From: Candidatus Thiodiazotropha sp. CDECU1
GTDB lineage: Bacteria; Pseudomonadota; Gammaproteobacteria; Chromatiales; Chromatiaceae
Direction of reading: 5' to 3'
Length of the DNA stretch: 64,000 bases
Assembly (NCBI RefSeq): GCF_963455295.1
Contig: NZ_OY734020.1
Location: 1,550,001-1,614,000 of the forward strand
Positions within the stretch are counted from its first letter, which is position 1. The number at the start of each line of letters is the position of its first letter. Below, piece by piece: positions 17,913 through 26,310 of this stretch. The notes beneath the pieces were generated by a model. It did not search any database and had not been told where the DNA came from. It saw only the letters and a program-made list of their open reading frames with translations. The translations under genes were made by a program, and so were the position numbers.

Positions 17913-18275
17913 ATGAACATTCAGACAGCCATTGAAAATCCTCATCCTGCCGCCGTGTGGGCTCAAACGGCACCCCTTGATCCTCTTCAAATCGATTGTG
18001 TCACTGCGGTGATGCTGAAGATCCTGGACAATAAATGCAAAATGCTTCCTGAACAGCAGATGGCATTGATGGCAGTCTATGGGGTGGTAAAAGAGAGGAA
18101 AGGCGTGCTATTGGAACCCTCCATTCATAATGAAATCGATGAGGCATTGAAAATAGGAAGCAGTGTCTCCTATGATCGGATACACGAGTTGCGTCTATTG
18201 GTGGAGGCAACTATCCCTAAACAGGTGATGAAACACTTCAAGCAATATTTTCGTGATTCACTGTATGGGGTATGA
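17913..18275 (+). CDS. unknown 120-residue protein, convergent with draT
   Basis: A soluble, mostly helical protein with a conserved-looking block DCVTAVMLKILDNKCKMLPEQQMALMAVYGVVKERKG split around residues 29-65. No membrane segment or motif of known function is visible. It ends 13 bp before the convergent draT stop. Position among draT, the SIR2-like gene and nifH suggests a nif-linked role, but this is inference from context only. Confidence 0.5.
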   Translation: MNIQTAIENPHPAAVWAQTAPLDPLQIDCVTAVMLKILDNKCKMLPEQQMALMAVYGVVKERKGVLLEPSIHNEIDEALKIGSSVSYDRIHELRLLVEATIPKQVMKHFKQYFRDSLYGV

Positions 18276-18288
18276 ACTGGTAATCTGC

Positions 18289-19134
18289 TCACAAGGTTGT
18301 GACGCCGACACGATAGACACCGCCAATCACCATATATTCGTTTTCACCTCTTAGCCTGTCGGGTAAGAGATCAGGTAAGTAGAGTAACTTAACAAGTGGT
18401 ATTTCCGCTTCCAGGATATAGTCTCCGAATTCGTCGGCTCGCTCCCGCTGATTGGTAAATGAGTTGATATTATTCATCAACAGTATGCATTGGTGCTTGT
18501 CCAACTGCTCTAGAATCTCGTGATCCTTGATATGGTTTATCCCTCGATAGAGTGTGAGATGCGTCTGCGACGGATAACACTGTTTCACCTCATACTGACA
18601 ATAGGTGTAAAGGAGATCGAGTTGGGCCTCCAATCCATTGGTATTGTAGAGCCCCTTGGCACGATCACTTAAATAGGCCAGGTAGCGAGCCGAGGAGTAG
18701 TCACCCAAGGCGCCGCCATGGTTTCTCGGTAGCAGACCGAATCGGGATTCCACCCAGCTTTTCAATACCGCTGCTTCCTTCCCATCCGGGTCGAACATCC
18801 AGCCGCGCAAGATACGCAAATAATCCGCCTTGTCTCTTTTGAGGCGACTCTGTTCAGCATCAAATCCAGCCTCATCCAGGTTATCGAGCAGAAAACCGGA
18901 TCGCATATAGTCCATGAAGTGGATTGCCCTCTCTTGTCTGCTGGACACCCGCTGCAAACAGGAAAAAAGCTCATCGTGCAGCTCTTGTACGCCATCCAGC
19001 ATAAGGGGCACTGGGTGTTGCTGAAAAGTGAGGCTGCCGAGGATTACCGCGGGTAGATTGCAGTGATTGATGGATAGGCGCGCATACGCCGGCAGGGAGG
19101 TCGTCTTTGGTACTGATTGTTTGTTTTCATCCAT
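18289..19134 (-). CDS. draT: DraT, NAD+-dinitrogen-reductase ADP-ribosyltransferase
   Basis: DraT transfers ADP-ribose from NAD+ to Arg101 of NifH, switching nitrogenase off in response to ammonium or darkness/energy limitation (established for the family). The 281-residue product has the R-S-E type signature: the Arg of LTLYRGINH, the ST-motif in NNINSFTNQRERADEFGD, and the Glu block GENEYMVIGGVYRV near the C terminus. ATG 19134 is the first ATG; a TTG at 19188 would add 18 residues. It is divergent from nifH, separate from draG. The ATG lies inside the nifH upstream enhancer sequence. Confidence 0.92.
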   Translation of the reverse strand: MDENKQSVPKTTSLPAYARLSINHCNLPAVILGSLTFQQHPVPLMLDGVQELHDELFSCLQRVSSRQERAIHFMDYMRSGFLLDNLDEAGFDAEQSRLKRDKADYLRILRGWMFDPDGKEAAVLKSWVESRFGLLPRNHGGALGDYSSARYLAYLSDRAKGLYNTNGLEAQLDLLYTYCQYEVKQCYPSQTHLTLYRGINHIKDHEILEQLDKHQCILLMNNINSFTNQRERADEFGDYILEAEIPLVKLLYLPDLLPDRLRGENEYMVIGGVYRVGVTTL

Positions 19135-19137
19135 ACA
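19122..19137 (+). promoter_or_regulatory. NifA upstream activator sequence for nifH
   Basis: The sequence TGTTTTCATCCATACA fits the TGT-N10-ACA NifA enhancer exactly. It lies ~97 bp upstream of the nifH sigma-54 promoter, a normal distance. On the opposite strand it contains the ATG of draT. Confidence 0.75.
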
Positions 19138-19233
19138 CTTGCTGGGTGATTGTCGCGAACCCGACCTCGGTTTGTCACTTTGAGTCAAATAATATAATCA
19201 ATAAAAACAATAGTATACGATGTTTTATCGGAT

Positions 19234-19250
19234 TTGGCACGCCGCTTGCT
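19234..19250 (+). promoter_or_regulatory. sigma-54 promoter of nifHDK
   Basis: TTGGCACGCCGCTTGCT matches the -24/-12 consensus with GG and GC separated by 10 bp. It lies 74 bp upstream of the nifH ATG. Confidence 0.93.
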
Positions 19251-19287
19251 CAACACCAGTTGTCCACGTGACCTCAAACGACTTTAG

Positions 19288-20199
<912 letters not shown>

Positions 20200-20221
20200 G
20201 GCCATCGCATAAGCGAACGGT

Positions 20222-20249
20222 GACACCGGTCGGCCAGTCGACCGGTGTC
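20222..20249 (+). terminator. nifH-nifD intercistronic hairpin (attenuation or mRNA stabiliser)
   Basis: A perfect 11-bp stem GACACCGGTCG / CGACCGGTGTC closes a 6-nt loop, 22 bp after nifH. No T-tract follows directly, so it is more likely a 3' stabiliser or partial terminator that makes nifH transcript more abundant than nifDK, as known in other diazotrophs. Confidence 0.75.
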
Positions 20250-20317
20250 TACATAACAGATCGTTTTTCATAGCCTGACTATCCACGGATTAGTGGTGGC
20301 AGGTGAAGGAGAATTTT

Positions 20318-21799
20318 ATGTCAACTATGACACGCGAAGAGACCGAAGCCCTCATCCAGGAGGTGCTCGAAGTCTATCCAGAGGATGCGAAGAAGGACCG
20401 CGCCAAACATCTCACGGTCAACGACCAAGAGGTGGAGCAGTCCAAGAAGTGCATTACCTCCAACCGAAAGTCCCTGCCGGGTGTGATGACCATCCGTGGT
20501 TGTGCCTACGCCGGTTCCAAGGGTGTGGTCTGGGGTCCGATCAAGGACATGATCCACATCTCTCACGGTCCTGTCGGTTGTGGCCAGTACTCCCGTGCCG
20601 GCCGTCGTAACTACTATGTGGGCACCACCGGCATCAACACCTTCGGTACGATGAACTTCACCTCCGATTTCCAGGAGAAGGATATCGTTTTCGGTGGCGA
20701 CAAGAAGCTGTCCAAGATCATGACCGAAATCGAACAGCTGTTCCCTCTCAACAAGGGCATCACGGTACAGTCCGAGTGTCCTATCGGTCTTATCGGTGAC
20801 GACATCGAAGCCGTCTCCAAGCAGACTGCCAAAGAGATCGAGAAGCCTGTGGTTCCTGTCCGTTGTGAGGGTTTCCGCGGAGTCTCTCAGTCCCTGGGTC
20901 ATCACATCGCTAATGACGCTGTGCGCGATTGGGTGCTGCACAACCGTGACAACGACACCAGCTTCGAGGGCACCGACTACGACGTTACCATCATCGGTGA
21001 CTACAACATCGGTGGTGACGCCTGGTCTTCACGTACCCTGTTGGAAGAGATGGGTCTGCGTGTTATCGCTCAGTGGTCCGGTGACGGCACCCTGGCTGAG
21101 ATGGAGAACACTCCCAAGGCCAAGCTGAACCTGCTCCACTGCTACCGTTCCATGAACTACATCTCCCGCCACATGGAAGAGAAGTACGGTATTCCGTGGA
21201 TGGAGTACAACTTCTTCGGTCCTACCAAGATCGAAGAGTCGCTGCGCAAGATTGCCGCTTTCTTCGACGAGACTATCCAGGCCAATGCCGAGAAGGTGAT
21301 CGAAAAGTACAAGCTTGAGTACGACGCAGTGATTGCCAAGTATCGTCCGCGTCTGGAAGGCAAGAAGGTGATGCTCTATGTGGGCGGTCTGCGTCCGCGT
21401 CACATCATCGGCGCCTATGAGGACCTGGGTATGGAAGTGGTCGGCACCGGTTACGAGTTCGCTCATAACGACGACTACGACCGTACGATCAAGGATATGG
21501 GTAACGCCACCCTGATCTACGACGATGTCACCGGCTACGAGTTCGAGGAGTTCGTCAAAAAGATCAAACCCGACCTGATCGGATCCGGCATCAAGGAGAA
21601 GTACATCTTTCAGAAGATGGGCATCCCCTTCCGTCAGATGCACTCCTGGGACTATTCCGGTCCTTATCACGGCTACGACGGCTTCGCCATCTTCGCCCGG
21701 GATATGGATATGACCCTGAACAATCCCTGCTGGGGAAAGATTCAGGCACCATGGTTGAAGGGTGAGGAAGAGACCCAGGCCGCTGCGGCCGGTGCTTAA
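20318..21799 (+). CDS. nifD: NifD, nitrogenase MoFe protein alpha chain
   Basis: The 493-residue alpha subunit holds FeMo-co and half of the P-cluster. Numbering matches Azotobacter exactly: P-cluster ligands C62, C88 and C154; FeMo-co ligands C275 and H442; and catalytic-environment residues V70, Q191 and H195. ATG 20318 is chosen because of the GAAGGAGAA site just upstream and because it restores that numbering; a GTG at 20303 would add five residues. It is followed after ~250 bp by nifK. Confidence 0.99.
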   Translation: MSTMTREETEALIQEVLEVYPEDAKKDRAKHLTVNDQEVEQSKKCITSNRKSLPGVMTIRGCAYAGSKGVVWGPIKDMIHISHGPVGCGQYSRAGRRNYYVGTTGINTFGTMNFTSDFQEKDIVFGGDKKLSKIMTEIEQLFPLNKGITVQSECPIGLIGDDIEAVSKQTAKEIEKPVVPVRCEGFRGVSQSLGHHIANDAVRDWVLHNRDNDTSFEGTDYDVTIIGDYNIGGDAWSSRTLLEEMGLRVIAQWSGDGTLAEMENTPKAKLNLLHCYRSMNYISRHMEEKYGIPWMEYNFFGPTKIEESLRKIAAFFDETIQANAEKVIEKYKLEYDAVIAKYRPRLEGKKVMLYVGGLRPRHIIGAYEDLGMEVVGTGYEFAHNDDYDRTIKDMGNATLIYDDVTGYEFEEFVKKIKPDLIGSGIKEKYIFQKMGIPFRQMHSWDYSGPYHGYDGFAIFARDMDMTLNNPCWGKIQAPWLKGEEETQAAAAGA

Positions 21800-21813
21800 T
21801 CAGTGGTTTGTGA

Positions 21814-21874
21814 TGGGGCAGGGCCCCACCCTACACCCTGAGATTGAGCGGTAGGGTGGGGCCATGCCCCACCG
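21814..21874. repeat. REP-like inverted pair (GGGGC type) between nifD and nifK
   Basis: GGGGCAGGGCCCCACCCTAC (21815-21834) faces GTAGGGTGGGGC...GCCCCACC (21851-21873), two palindromic units in inverted orientation. Same repeat family as 24,211-24,317. In mRNA it would fold strongly and could modulate nifD/nifK processing. Confidence 0.7.
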
Positions 21875-22052
21875 ATAACCGCTCAAGTAAGCGCCTTTCG
21901 AGTCGGAGTTGCCATGTATCACCAGTGCATGATCAGCAGACCCGCTCATCGAGCCAGTAAGGTTGAACGAATAGGTTGGAGTCAGCCTCCGACCCCGATT
22001 AAAAAATCTGAGCCGTCTGTCCACAGATTAGTGGCGCGGTAGGAGAAATATC

Positions 22053-23624
22053 ATGAGCCAAGTTGTCGATGACATCAAACCCAGCTATCCGCTGTTTCGT
22101 ACCGACGAATACATCGAGACGCTGAAGAACAAGCAGGAAGCCTTCGAGGAGAAGCATCCTGATGACAAGATCCAGCAGACCTTTCAGTGGACCACCACCG
22201 AAGAGTATAAAGAGCTGAACTTTAGCCGTGAGGCCCTGACCGTTAATCCGGCCAAGGCGTGCCAGCCACTGGGTGCGGTACTCTGCGCCCTGGGTTTTGA
22301 GAAGACCCTGCCATACGTGCATGGTTCACAGGGTTGCGTGGCCTACTTCCGCACCTACTTCAACCGTCACTTCAAAGAGCCGGTGGCCTGTGTCTCCGAC
22401 TCCATGACTGAAGACGCGGCGGTATTCGGTGGCCAGAAGAACATGTTCGCCGGTCTGGAGAACGCCAAAGCCCTCTACAAGCCTGAGATGATCGCTGTCT
22501 CTACCACCTGTATGGCCGAGGTTATCGGTGACGACCTGAACGCCTTCATCGGCAATGCCAAGAAGGAAGGTCACATCGAGCAAGAGTTCCCGACACCTTT
22601 CGCCCATACCCCAAGCTTCGTTGGTTCTCATACCACCGGCTGGGACAACATGTTCGAAGGTATCCAGCGCTACTTCACGCTGAACTACATGGAAGACAAA
22701 GAGGTTGGCAGCAACGGCAAGATCAACATCGTGCCCGGTTTCGAGACCTATCTCGGCAACTACCGTGTCATGAAACGCATGATGGAAGAGATGGGTGTTG
22801 AGTACAGCTTGCTGTGTGATCCTACCGATGTACTGGATACCCCGGCAGACGGCACTTTCCGTATGTACGATGGTGGTACCACCATCGATGAGGTGAAGGA
22901 TGCGCCTAACGCCATCGATACCCTCTACCTGCAGCCCTGGCAGTCAGTCAAGAGCCGTAAGTTCACCAAGAACACCTGGAAACAGCCTGCGAGCGATATC
23001 GCTATCCCCATGGGCCTTGAGGCGACTGACGAGTTCCTGATGAAGGTCTCCGAGCTGACCGGTAAGCCGATCTCCGAGTCCCTGACCCGTGAGCGCGGTG
23101 TTCTGGTCGACATGATGACCGACAGCCACGCCTGGTTGCATGGCAAGAAGTTCGGTCTCTACGGTGATGCCGACTTCGTCATGGGTATGACCAAGTTCCT
23201 GTTGGAGCTGGGCGCTGAGCCGACTCAGGTTCTGTGTAACCACGCAAACAAGCGTTGGAGAAAGGCGATGGAGAAGATCCTGGCTGACTCACCCTATGGT
23301 CAGAACAGCGAGGTTCATATTGGTAAGGATCTGTGGCACTTCCGTTCACTGATGTTCACCAACAAGCCTGACTTCATGATCGGTAACTCCTACGGCAAGT
23401 TCATCCAGCGCGATACCTTGCACAAGGGTAAGGAGCACGAAGTACCGCTGATCCGCATTGGTTTCCCGATCTTTGATCGTCACCACATGCATCGTGACAC
23501 CACGCTCGGTTACGAAGGTGCCATGTACATGTTGAGGATGTTGGTTAACTCCGTACTTGAGCGTCTCGACGAAGAGACTCGCGGTATGGGTACCACTGAC
23601 TACAACTACGACCTGGTACGCTGA
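22053..23624 (+). CDS. nifK: NifK, nitrogenase MoFe protein beta chain
   Basis: The 523-residue beta subunit completes the MoFe protein. P-cluster ligands C70, C95 and C153 and Ser188 are at the exact Azotobacter positions. The N-terminal extension (FQWTTTEEYKELNFSREALTVNPAKACQP, split around 45-72) is of the long Azotobacter/Klebsiella type. The ribosome site is TAGGAGAAATATC. It is separated from nifD by a REP-like pair rather than the short gap usual in this family. Confidence 0.99.
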   Translation: MSQVVDDIKPSYPLFRTDEYIETLKNKQEAFEEKHPDDKIQQTFQWTTTEEYKELNFSREALTVNPAKACQPLGAVLCALGFEKTLPYVHGSQGCVAYFRTYFNRHFKEPVACVSDSMTEDAAVFGGQKNMFAGLENAKALYKPEMIAVSTTCMAEVIGDDLNAFIGNAKKEGHIEQEFPTPFAHTPSFVGSHTTGWDNMFEGIQRYFTLNYMEDKEVGSNGKINIVPGFETYLGNYRVMKRMMEEMGVEYSLLCDPTDVLDTPADGTFRMYDGGTTIDEVKDAPNAIDTLYLQPWQSVKSRKFTKNTWKQPASDIAIPMGLEATDEFLMKVSELTGKPISESLTRERGVLVDMMTDSHAWLHGKKFGLYGDADFVMGMTKFLLELGAEPTQVLCNHANKRWRKAMEKILADSPYGQNSEVHIGKDLWHFRSLMFTNKPDFMIGNSYGKFIQRDTLHKGKEHEVPLIRIGFPIFDRHHMHRDTTLGYEGAMYMLRMLVNSVLERLDEETRGMGTTDYNYDLVR

Positions 23625-23640
23625 TCCTTTCAGGATCAAC

Positions 23641-23736
23641 GAGTTTTGAGTTGTGAGTGTTGAGTTTTGAGTTAAAAGAAGCGATGGGCTCCGCCCACCG
23701 CTAACTCAAAACTAATAACTAAAAACTTAAAACTCC
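23641..23736. repeat. long palindromic element between nifK and nifT
   Basis: A 12-bp perfect inverted repeat, AGTTTTGAGTTA (23663-23674) and TAACTCAAAACT (23702-23713), encloses an inner hairpin GCGATGGGC/GCCCACCGC. A looser outer arm GAGTTTT/AAAACTC extends it to about 23641-23736. It is distinct from the REP families and may be a small mobile palindrome or an mRNA stabiliser. Confidence 0.6.
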
Positions 23737-23756
23737 GAACGAAGTGAGGTAACACT

Positions 23757-23972
23757 GTGCCCAATGTAATGATTCGTGTGAAAGATAATGGTGCTCTTCT
23801 GTTCTACATAGCGAAAAAGGATCAGGAAGACGAGATTGCGAAAGTGGAAAAAGATAGTGAAACGGAGTGGGGTGGAGAAGTCGAGTTGACCGATGGTTCA
23901 AAATATTACATCGATCCAATCAGTCCCCCTCCATCTTTTCCCACGACCCTGCGTTTTAAGCGCGCCGAATAG
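23757..23972 (+). CDS. nifT: NifT/FixU family protein
   Basis: A 71-residue NifT. The family pattern MPNVMIRV...LLFYIAKKDQED and GGEVELTDGSKYYI is clear. NifT follows nifK in most proteobacterial clusters; its precise role is unknown and it is dispensable in several species. The start is GTG 23757 with a GTGAGGTAA ribosome site. The product is soluble, with an OB/beta-rich small domain. Confidence 0.95.
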   Translation: MPNVMIRVKDNGALLFYIAKKDQEDEIAKVEKDSETEWGGEVELTDGSKYYIDPISPPPSFPTTLRFKRAE

Positions 23973-23992
23973 TTGTAACTAGGAGAATTGCC

Positions 23993-24187
23993 ATGGCTCT
24001 TCAGATTGTCCGAGATATTTGTACCGCATGCGGTGATTGCGAACCGATTTGTCCGACCCAGTCGATCGTGCCTTTCAAAGGGGTGTATAAGATCGAAACT
24101 GAGACCTGCACAGAGTGTGAAGACGACCACGACGTGCCTCAATGCCTGGATGTCTGCATGGAAGACGACTGCATTATTCCAGTTTGA
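23993..24187 (+). CDS. 2[4Fe-4S] ferredoxin downstream of nifT
   Basis: A 64-residue dicluster ferredoxin with CTACGDCEPICP and a second site CTECEDDHDVPQCLDVC of the C-x2-C-x8-C-x3-C type, like the FdxN at 897. It is clearly more acidic than that paralogue. It has an AGGAGAATTGCC ribosome site 20 bp after nifT. A nifHDK-linked ferredoxin is a likely donor to NifH or to cofactor maturation. Confidence 0.92.
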   Translation: MALQIVRDICTACGDCEPICPTQSIVPFKGVYKIETETCTECEDDHDVPQCLDVCMEDDCIIPV

Positions 24188-24210
24188 GTTTTTTAATTTG
24201 CGGCAGATTA

Positions 24211-24317
24211 CGGTGGGGCAGGGCCCCACCCTACCTAAACCCGTAGGGGTGGGGGCCTGCCCTACCATTCACGCTACCTAAACCCGTAGGGTGGGGCCCT
24301 GCCCCACCATTCACGCT
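24211..24317. repeat. REP-like cluster (GGGGC type), three units, two in tandem
   Basis: Three palindromic GTAGGGTGGGGC-type units lie upstream of nifY. Two of them (about 24231-24273 and 24274-24317) are near-identical direct repeats that include flanking CTACCTAAACC and ATTCACGCT, so the copying unit is ~44 bp, larger than the palindrome itself. Confidence 0.75.
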
Positions 24318-24340
24318 GAAACATTATTCAGGAGTGATTT

Positions 24341-25045
24341 ATGAGCGCATCGCCCATTAACAACGAGGTCGCCCTGCGTATCGGCCTGGCGGCCCGCGAG
24401 TTGCCTGATACCGATCCCGGACGTTTGTTGCGCGTACTGGATGATGTGGTTGGCCTGCCTCCTACCGCAAACAAACTCGGCAAGCTCTCTGTAAAGGAGA
24501 TGAAGTCAGCCTGCGATGGCGAGTTCGCCGATATTGATACCGATGCCATCAAGTCCGCGCTTGCCTATCTCAAGGGCGAGAATGAGATCTCTGCAGACCC
24601 GCTGTCTGAGATCGAGGCCTATAGTGAAGGCGATATGCCCCACAGCATTCGCGTTGCGGTAGCATCCAACAAAGCCGAGATGCTAGACGGCCACTTCGGT
24701 TCCTGTCAACGTTTTCTCGTCTATCAAGTTTCTCAGAGTGAGTGTCGCCTGGTCGACATTCGTTCAACCAAAGACAGCGAGGATGCGGACGATAAAAACG
24801 CCTTTCGTGCTGCTTTGATCAATGATTGTCAGATTCTCTTTGTCGGTTCTATCGGCGGACCTGCAGCTGCGAAAGTGGTGAGGGCCGATGTGCATCCGAT
24901 CAAAAAGCCCCAGGTTGTACCGGCGCGGGATGAGATCGCCTCACTGCAGCAGGTGATCGGTGATGATGCGCCGCCCTGGTTGGCGAAGGTTATGGGTCAG
25001 GCACCGGAAGAACGGATCCGTTTCGAACAGGAAGCGGAAGCATGA
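24341..25045 (+). CDS. nifY: NifY/NafY, FeMo-co/apo-dinitrogenase binding protein
   Basis: A 234-residue protein with two parts. An N-terminal helical domain (~1-95) is like the SAM-like domain of Azotobacter NafY. A C-terminal NifX/NafY-type cofactor-binding domain starts at SIRVAVASNKAEMLDGHFGSC; H118 in GHFGS corresponds to the cofactor-binding His of this family. Such proteins bind FeMo-co and apo-NifDK during maturation. The gene follows nifT and a ferredoxin, and its 3' end overlaps the next ORF by 4 bp. Confidence 0.9.
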   Translation: MSASPINNEVALRIGLAARELPDTDPGRLLRVLDDVVGLPPTANKLGKLSVKEMKSACDGEFADIDTDAIKSALAYLKGENEISADPLSEIEAYSEGDMPHSIRVAVASNKAEMLDGHFGSCQRFLVYQVSQSECRLVDIRSTKDSEDADDKNAFRAALINDCQILFVGSIGGPAAAKVVRADVHPIKKPQVVPARDEIASLQQVIGDDAPPWLAKVMGQAPEERIRFEQEAEA

Positions 25046-25308
25046 TCAACCAGAGCCAGATTGATCAGATCGGTGATCAACTGTTGAAGGTCGTCCTGGA
25101 CGACACTGTCGTCGGTGGCTTAAGAAAAGATTTCCCGGAGATTCATTTCACCTACTGCATGGACGACGATGTGGTGTCCGCGAAGCCGGTGCACGAGGCA
25201 GAGTCCTTCAATCTCTACCTCATCGATAGCCGAAATCATTGTCTCTCTTTTACTCAGGACTTAAGTGTGGCGACAGGTATCGTCGTTGCAGAGATAGAAG
25301 CAGCGTGA
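25042..25308 (+). CDS. small nif-associated protein of unknown function
   Basis: An 88-residue protein coupled to nifY (ATGA overlap) and to the LRV gene (GTGA overlap). It has a mixed alpha/beta character with blocks DDTVVGGLRKDFPEIHFTYCMDDD split near residue 30 and SFNLYLIDSRNHCLSF. I believe a DUF (possibly DUF6129) covers it in other gammaproteobacterial nif clusters, but that is from memory. The biochemical role is unknown; context points to MoFe maturation. Confidence 0.75.
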   Translation: MINQSQIDQIGDQLLKVVLDDTVVGGLRKDFPEIHFTYCMDDDVVSAKPVHEAESFNLYLIDSRNHCLSFTQDLSVATGIVVAEIEAA

Positions 25309-26066
25309 CAGTAAAATTAATGGAAAAGGATAGCGTCGGTGTCCCGACCGCAGATTGCAAAACATGTCCGCATCGGGAAGACAGGCTGAAGGGGGGACGT
25401 TGCAATCCGGGTGATGTCTGTGTGCGGGCAATGAGTGGAAGACAGATCGCGCGCTTCTTCAGCAGGAACCCCGATCTGGCGGAACACTATGCGGGTGATG
25501 AGTTTTGGGAACGGCGTGCCATCGCCGCCCGCTATCTCTCGCAACAGCGTCTGTTGCAGATGCTGGATGACCCGGACGAGGTGGTACGGCGGGTACTCGC
25601 ATACCGGTTGCCCATCGACCAGCTTCAGACCCTGGTTCGCGATCCCGACAGGGAGGTGAGAATCACCGTAGCCGACCGGATCCCCGTAGAACAGCTGGAA
25701 CAGTTGGTGGAGGATGAGGATTACATGGTGCGGCAGACCGTTGCCAAGCGGCTTCTTCCCGGCAGGCTGTTTCGCATGATTCTCGATAACGACAGGGAAG
25801 TGCGCAAGACGGTTGCCTCACGACTGCCCACCGAGAGTATGGGATTGATGATGCACGACACTGCAGCGGAGGTTCGCCTGGTGGTGGCGGAGCGTATCGA
25901 TGAAGAGTCTTTACAAGGCATGTTGAATGACAGCGATTGGCGGGTGCGCCTGACTGCATGTCAACGGGTCTCGATCGATGCCTTGTCGAGCATGCTCAAT
26001 GATGAGGATGATGATGTGAGAGCGGTTGTCATCTCCCGTATATCTGCAGCGGCAACGGACAGGTAG
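25305..26066 (+). CDS. LRV (leucine-rich repeat variant) protein with N-terminal 4Fe-4S site
   Basis: About 253 residues (GTG 25305, coupled to the previous stop; ATG 25320 is the alternative). The N terminus has four Cys as C-x2-C-x11-C-x5-C (CKTCPHRED...GGRCNPGDVC), the [4Fe-4S] site of the Azotobacter LRV protein. After it come at least seven ~24-residue alpha-helical repeats (e.g. LVRDPDREVRITVADRIPVE, LNDSDWRVRLTACQRVSID). The crystal structure of the A. vinelandii homologue, also nif-encoded, is known; the function is not. A scaffold for a partner protein is plausible. Confidence 0.9.
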   Translation: MTVKLMEKDSVGVPTADCKTCPHREDRLKGGRCNPGDVCVRAMSGRQIARFFSRNPDLAEHYAGDEFWERRAIAARYLSQQRLLQMLDDPDEVVRRVLAYRLPIDQLQTLVRDPDREVRITVADRIPVEQLEQLVEDEDYMVRQTVAKRLLPGRLFRMILDNDREVRKTVASRLPTESMGLMMHDTAAEVRLVVAERIDEESLQGMLNDSDWRVRLTACQRVSIDALSSMLNDEDDDVRAVVISRISAAATDR

Positions 26067-26073
26067 TTGTTCC

Positions 26074-26310
26074 ATGCACCCATTTGCAAAGTACATTCAA
26101 ATCTCAGGCAAGGCTCGAAAGGGCATGCGCTCGCTGACTCAGGATGAGGCCGAAGACAGCTATGGGGAGGCAGCGGTGATCGGCGCCCTGGCCATGCTCA
26201 TCAAGGCCTTGGGTGTGGAGGCATCTGAACAATCAGCTCATCGCTTGGCGACCCTGTGGTGGCACGAACGTCACCAGTGTGACAATACACGAGAGGCAGT
26301 TGTGTCATGA
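26074..26310 (+). CDS. small helical nif-cluster protein, GT3 N-domain-like
   Basis: A 78-residue protein, MHPFAKYIQISGKARKGMRSLTQDEAED..., that resembles the N-terminal helical bundle of glycosyltransferase family 3 (TrpD/YbiB: HPFAxxIRxLGRGKKGxRSLTxEEA) without the catalytic domain. It starts 7 bp after the LRV gene and overlaps the next gene by 4 bp. It may have been recruited as a small interaction domain. Function unknown. Confidence 0.65.
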   Translation: MHPFAKYIQISGKARKGMRSLTQDEAEDSYGEAAVIGALAMLIKALGVEASEQSAHRLATLWWHERHQCDNTREAVVS

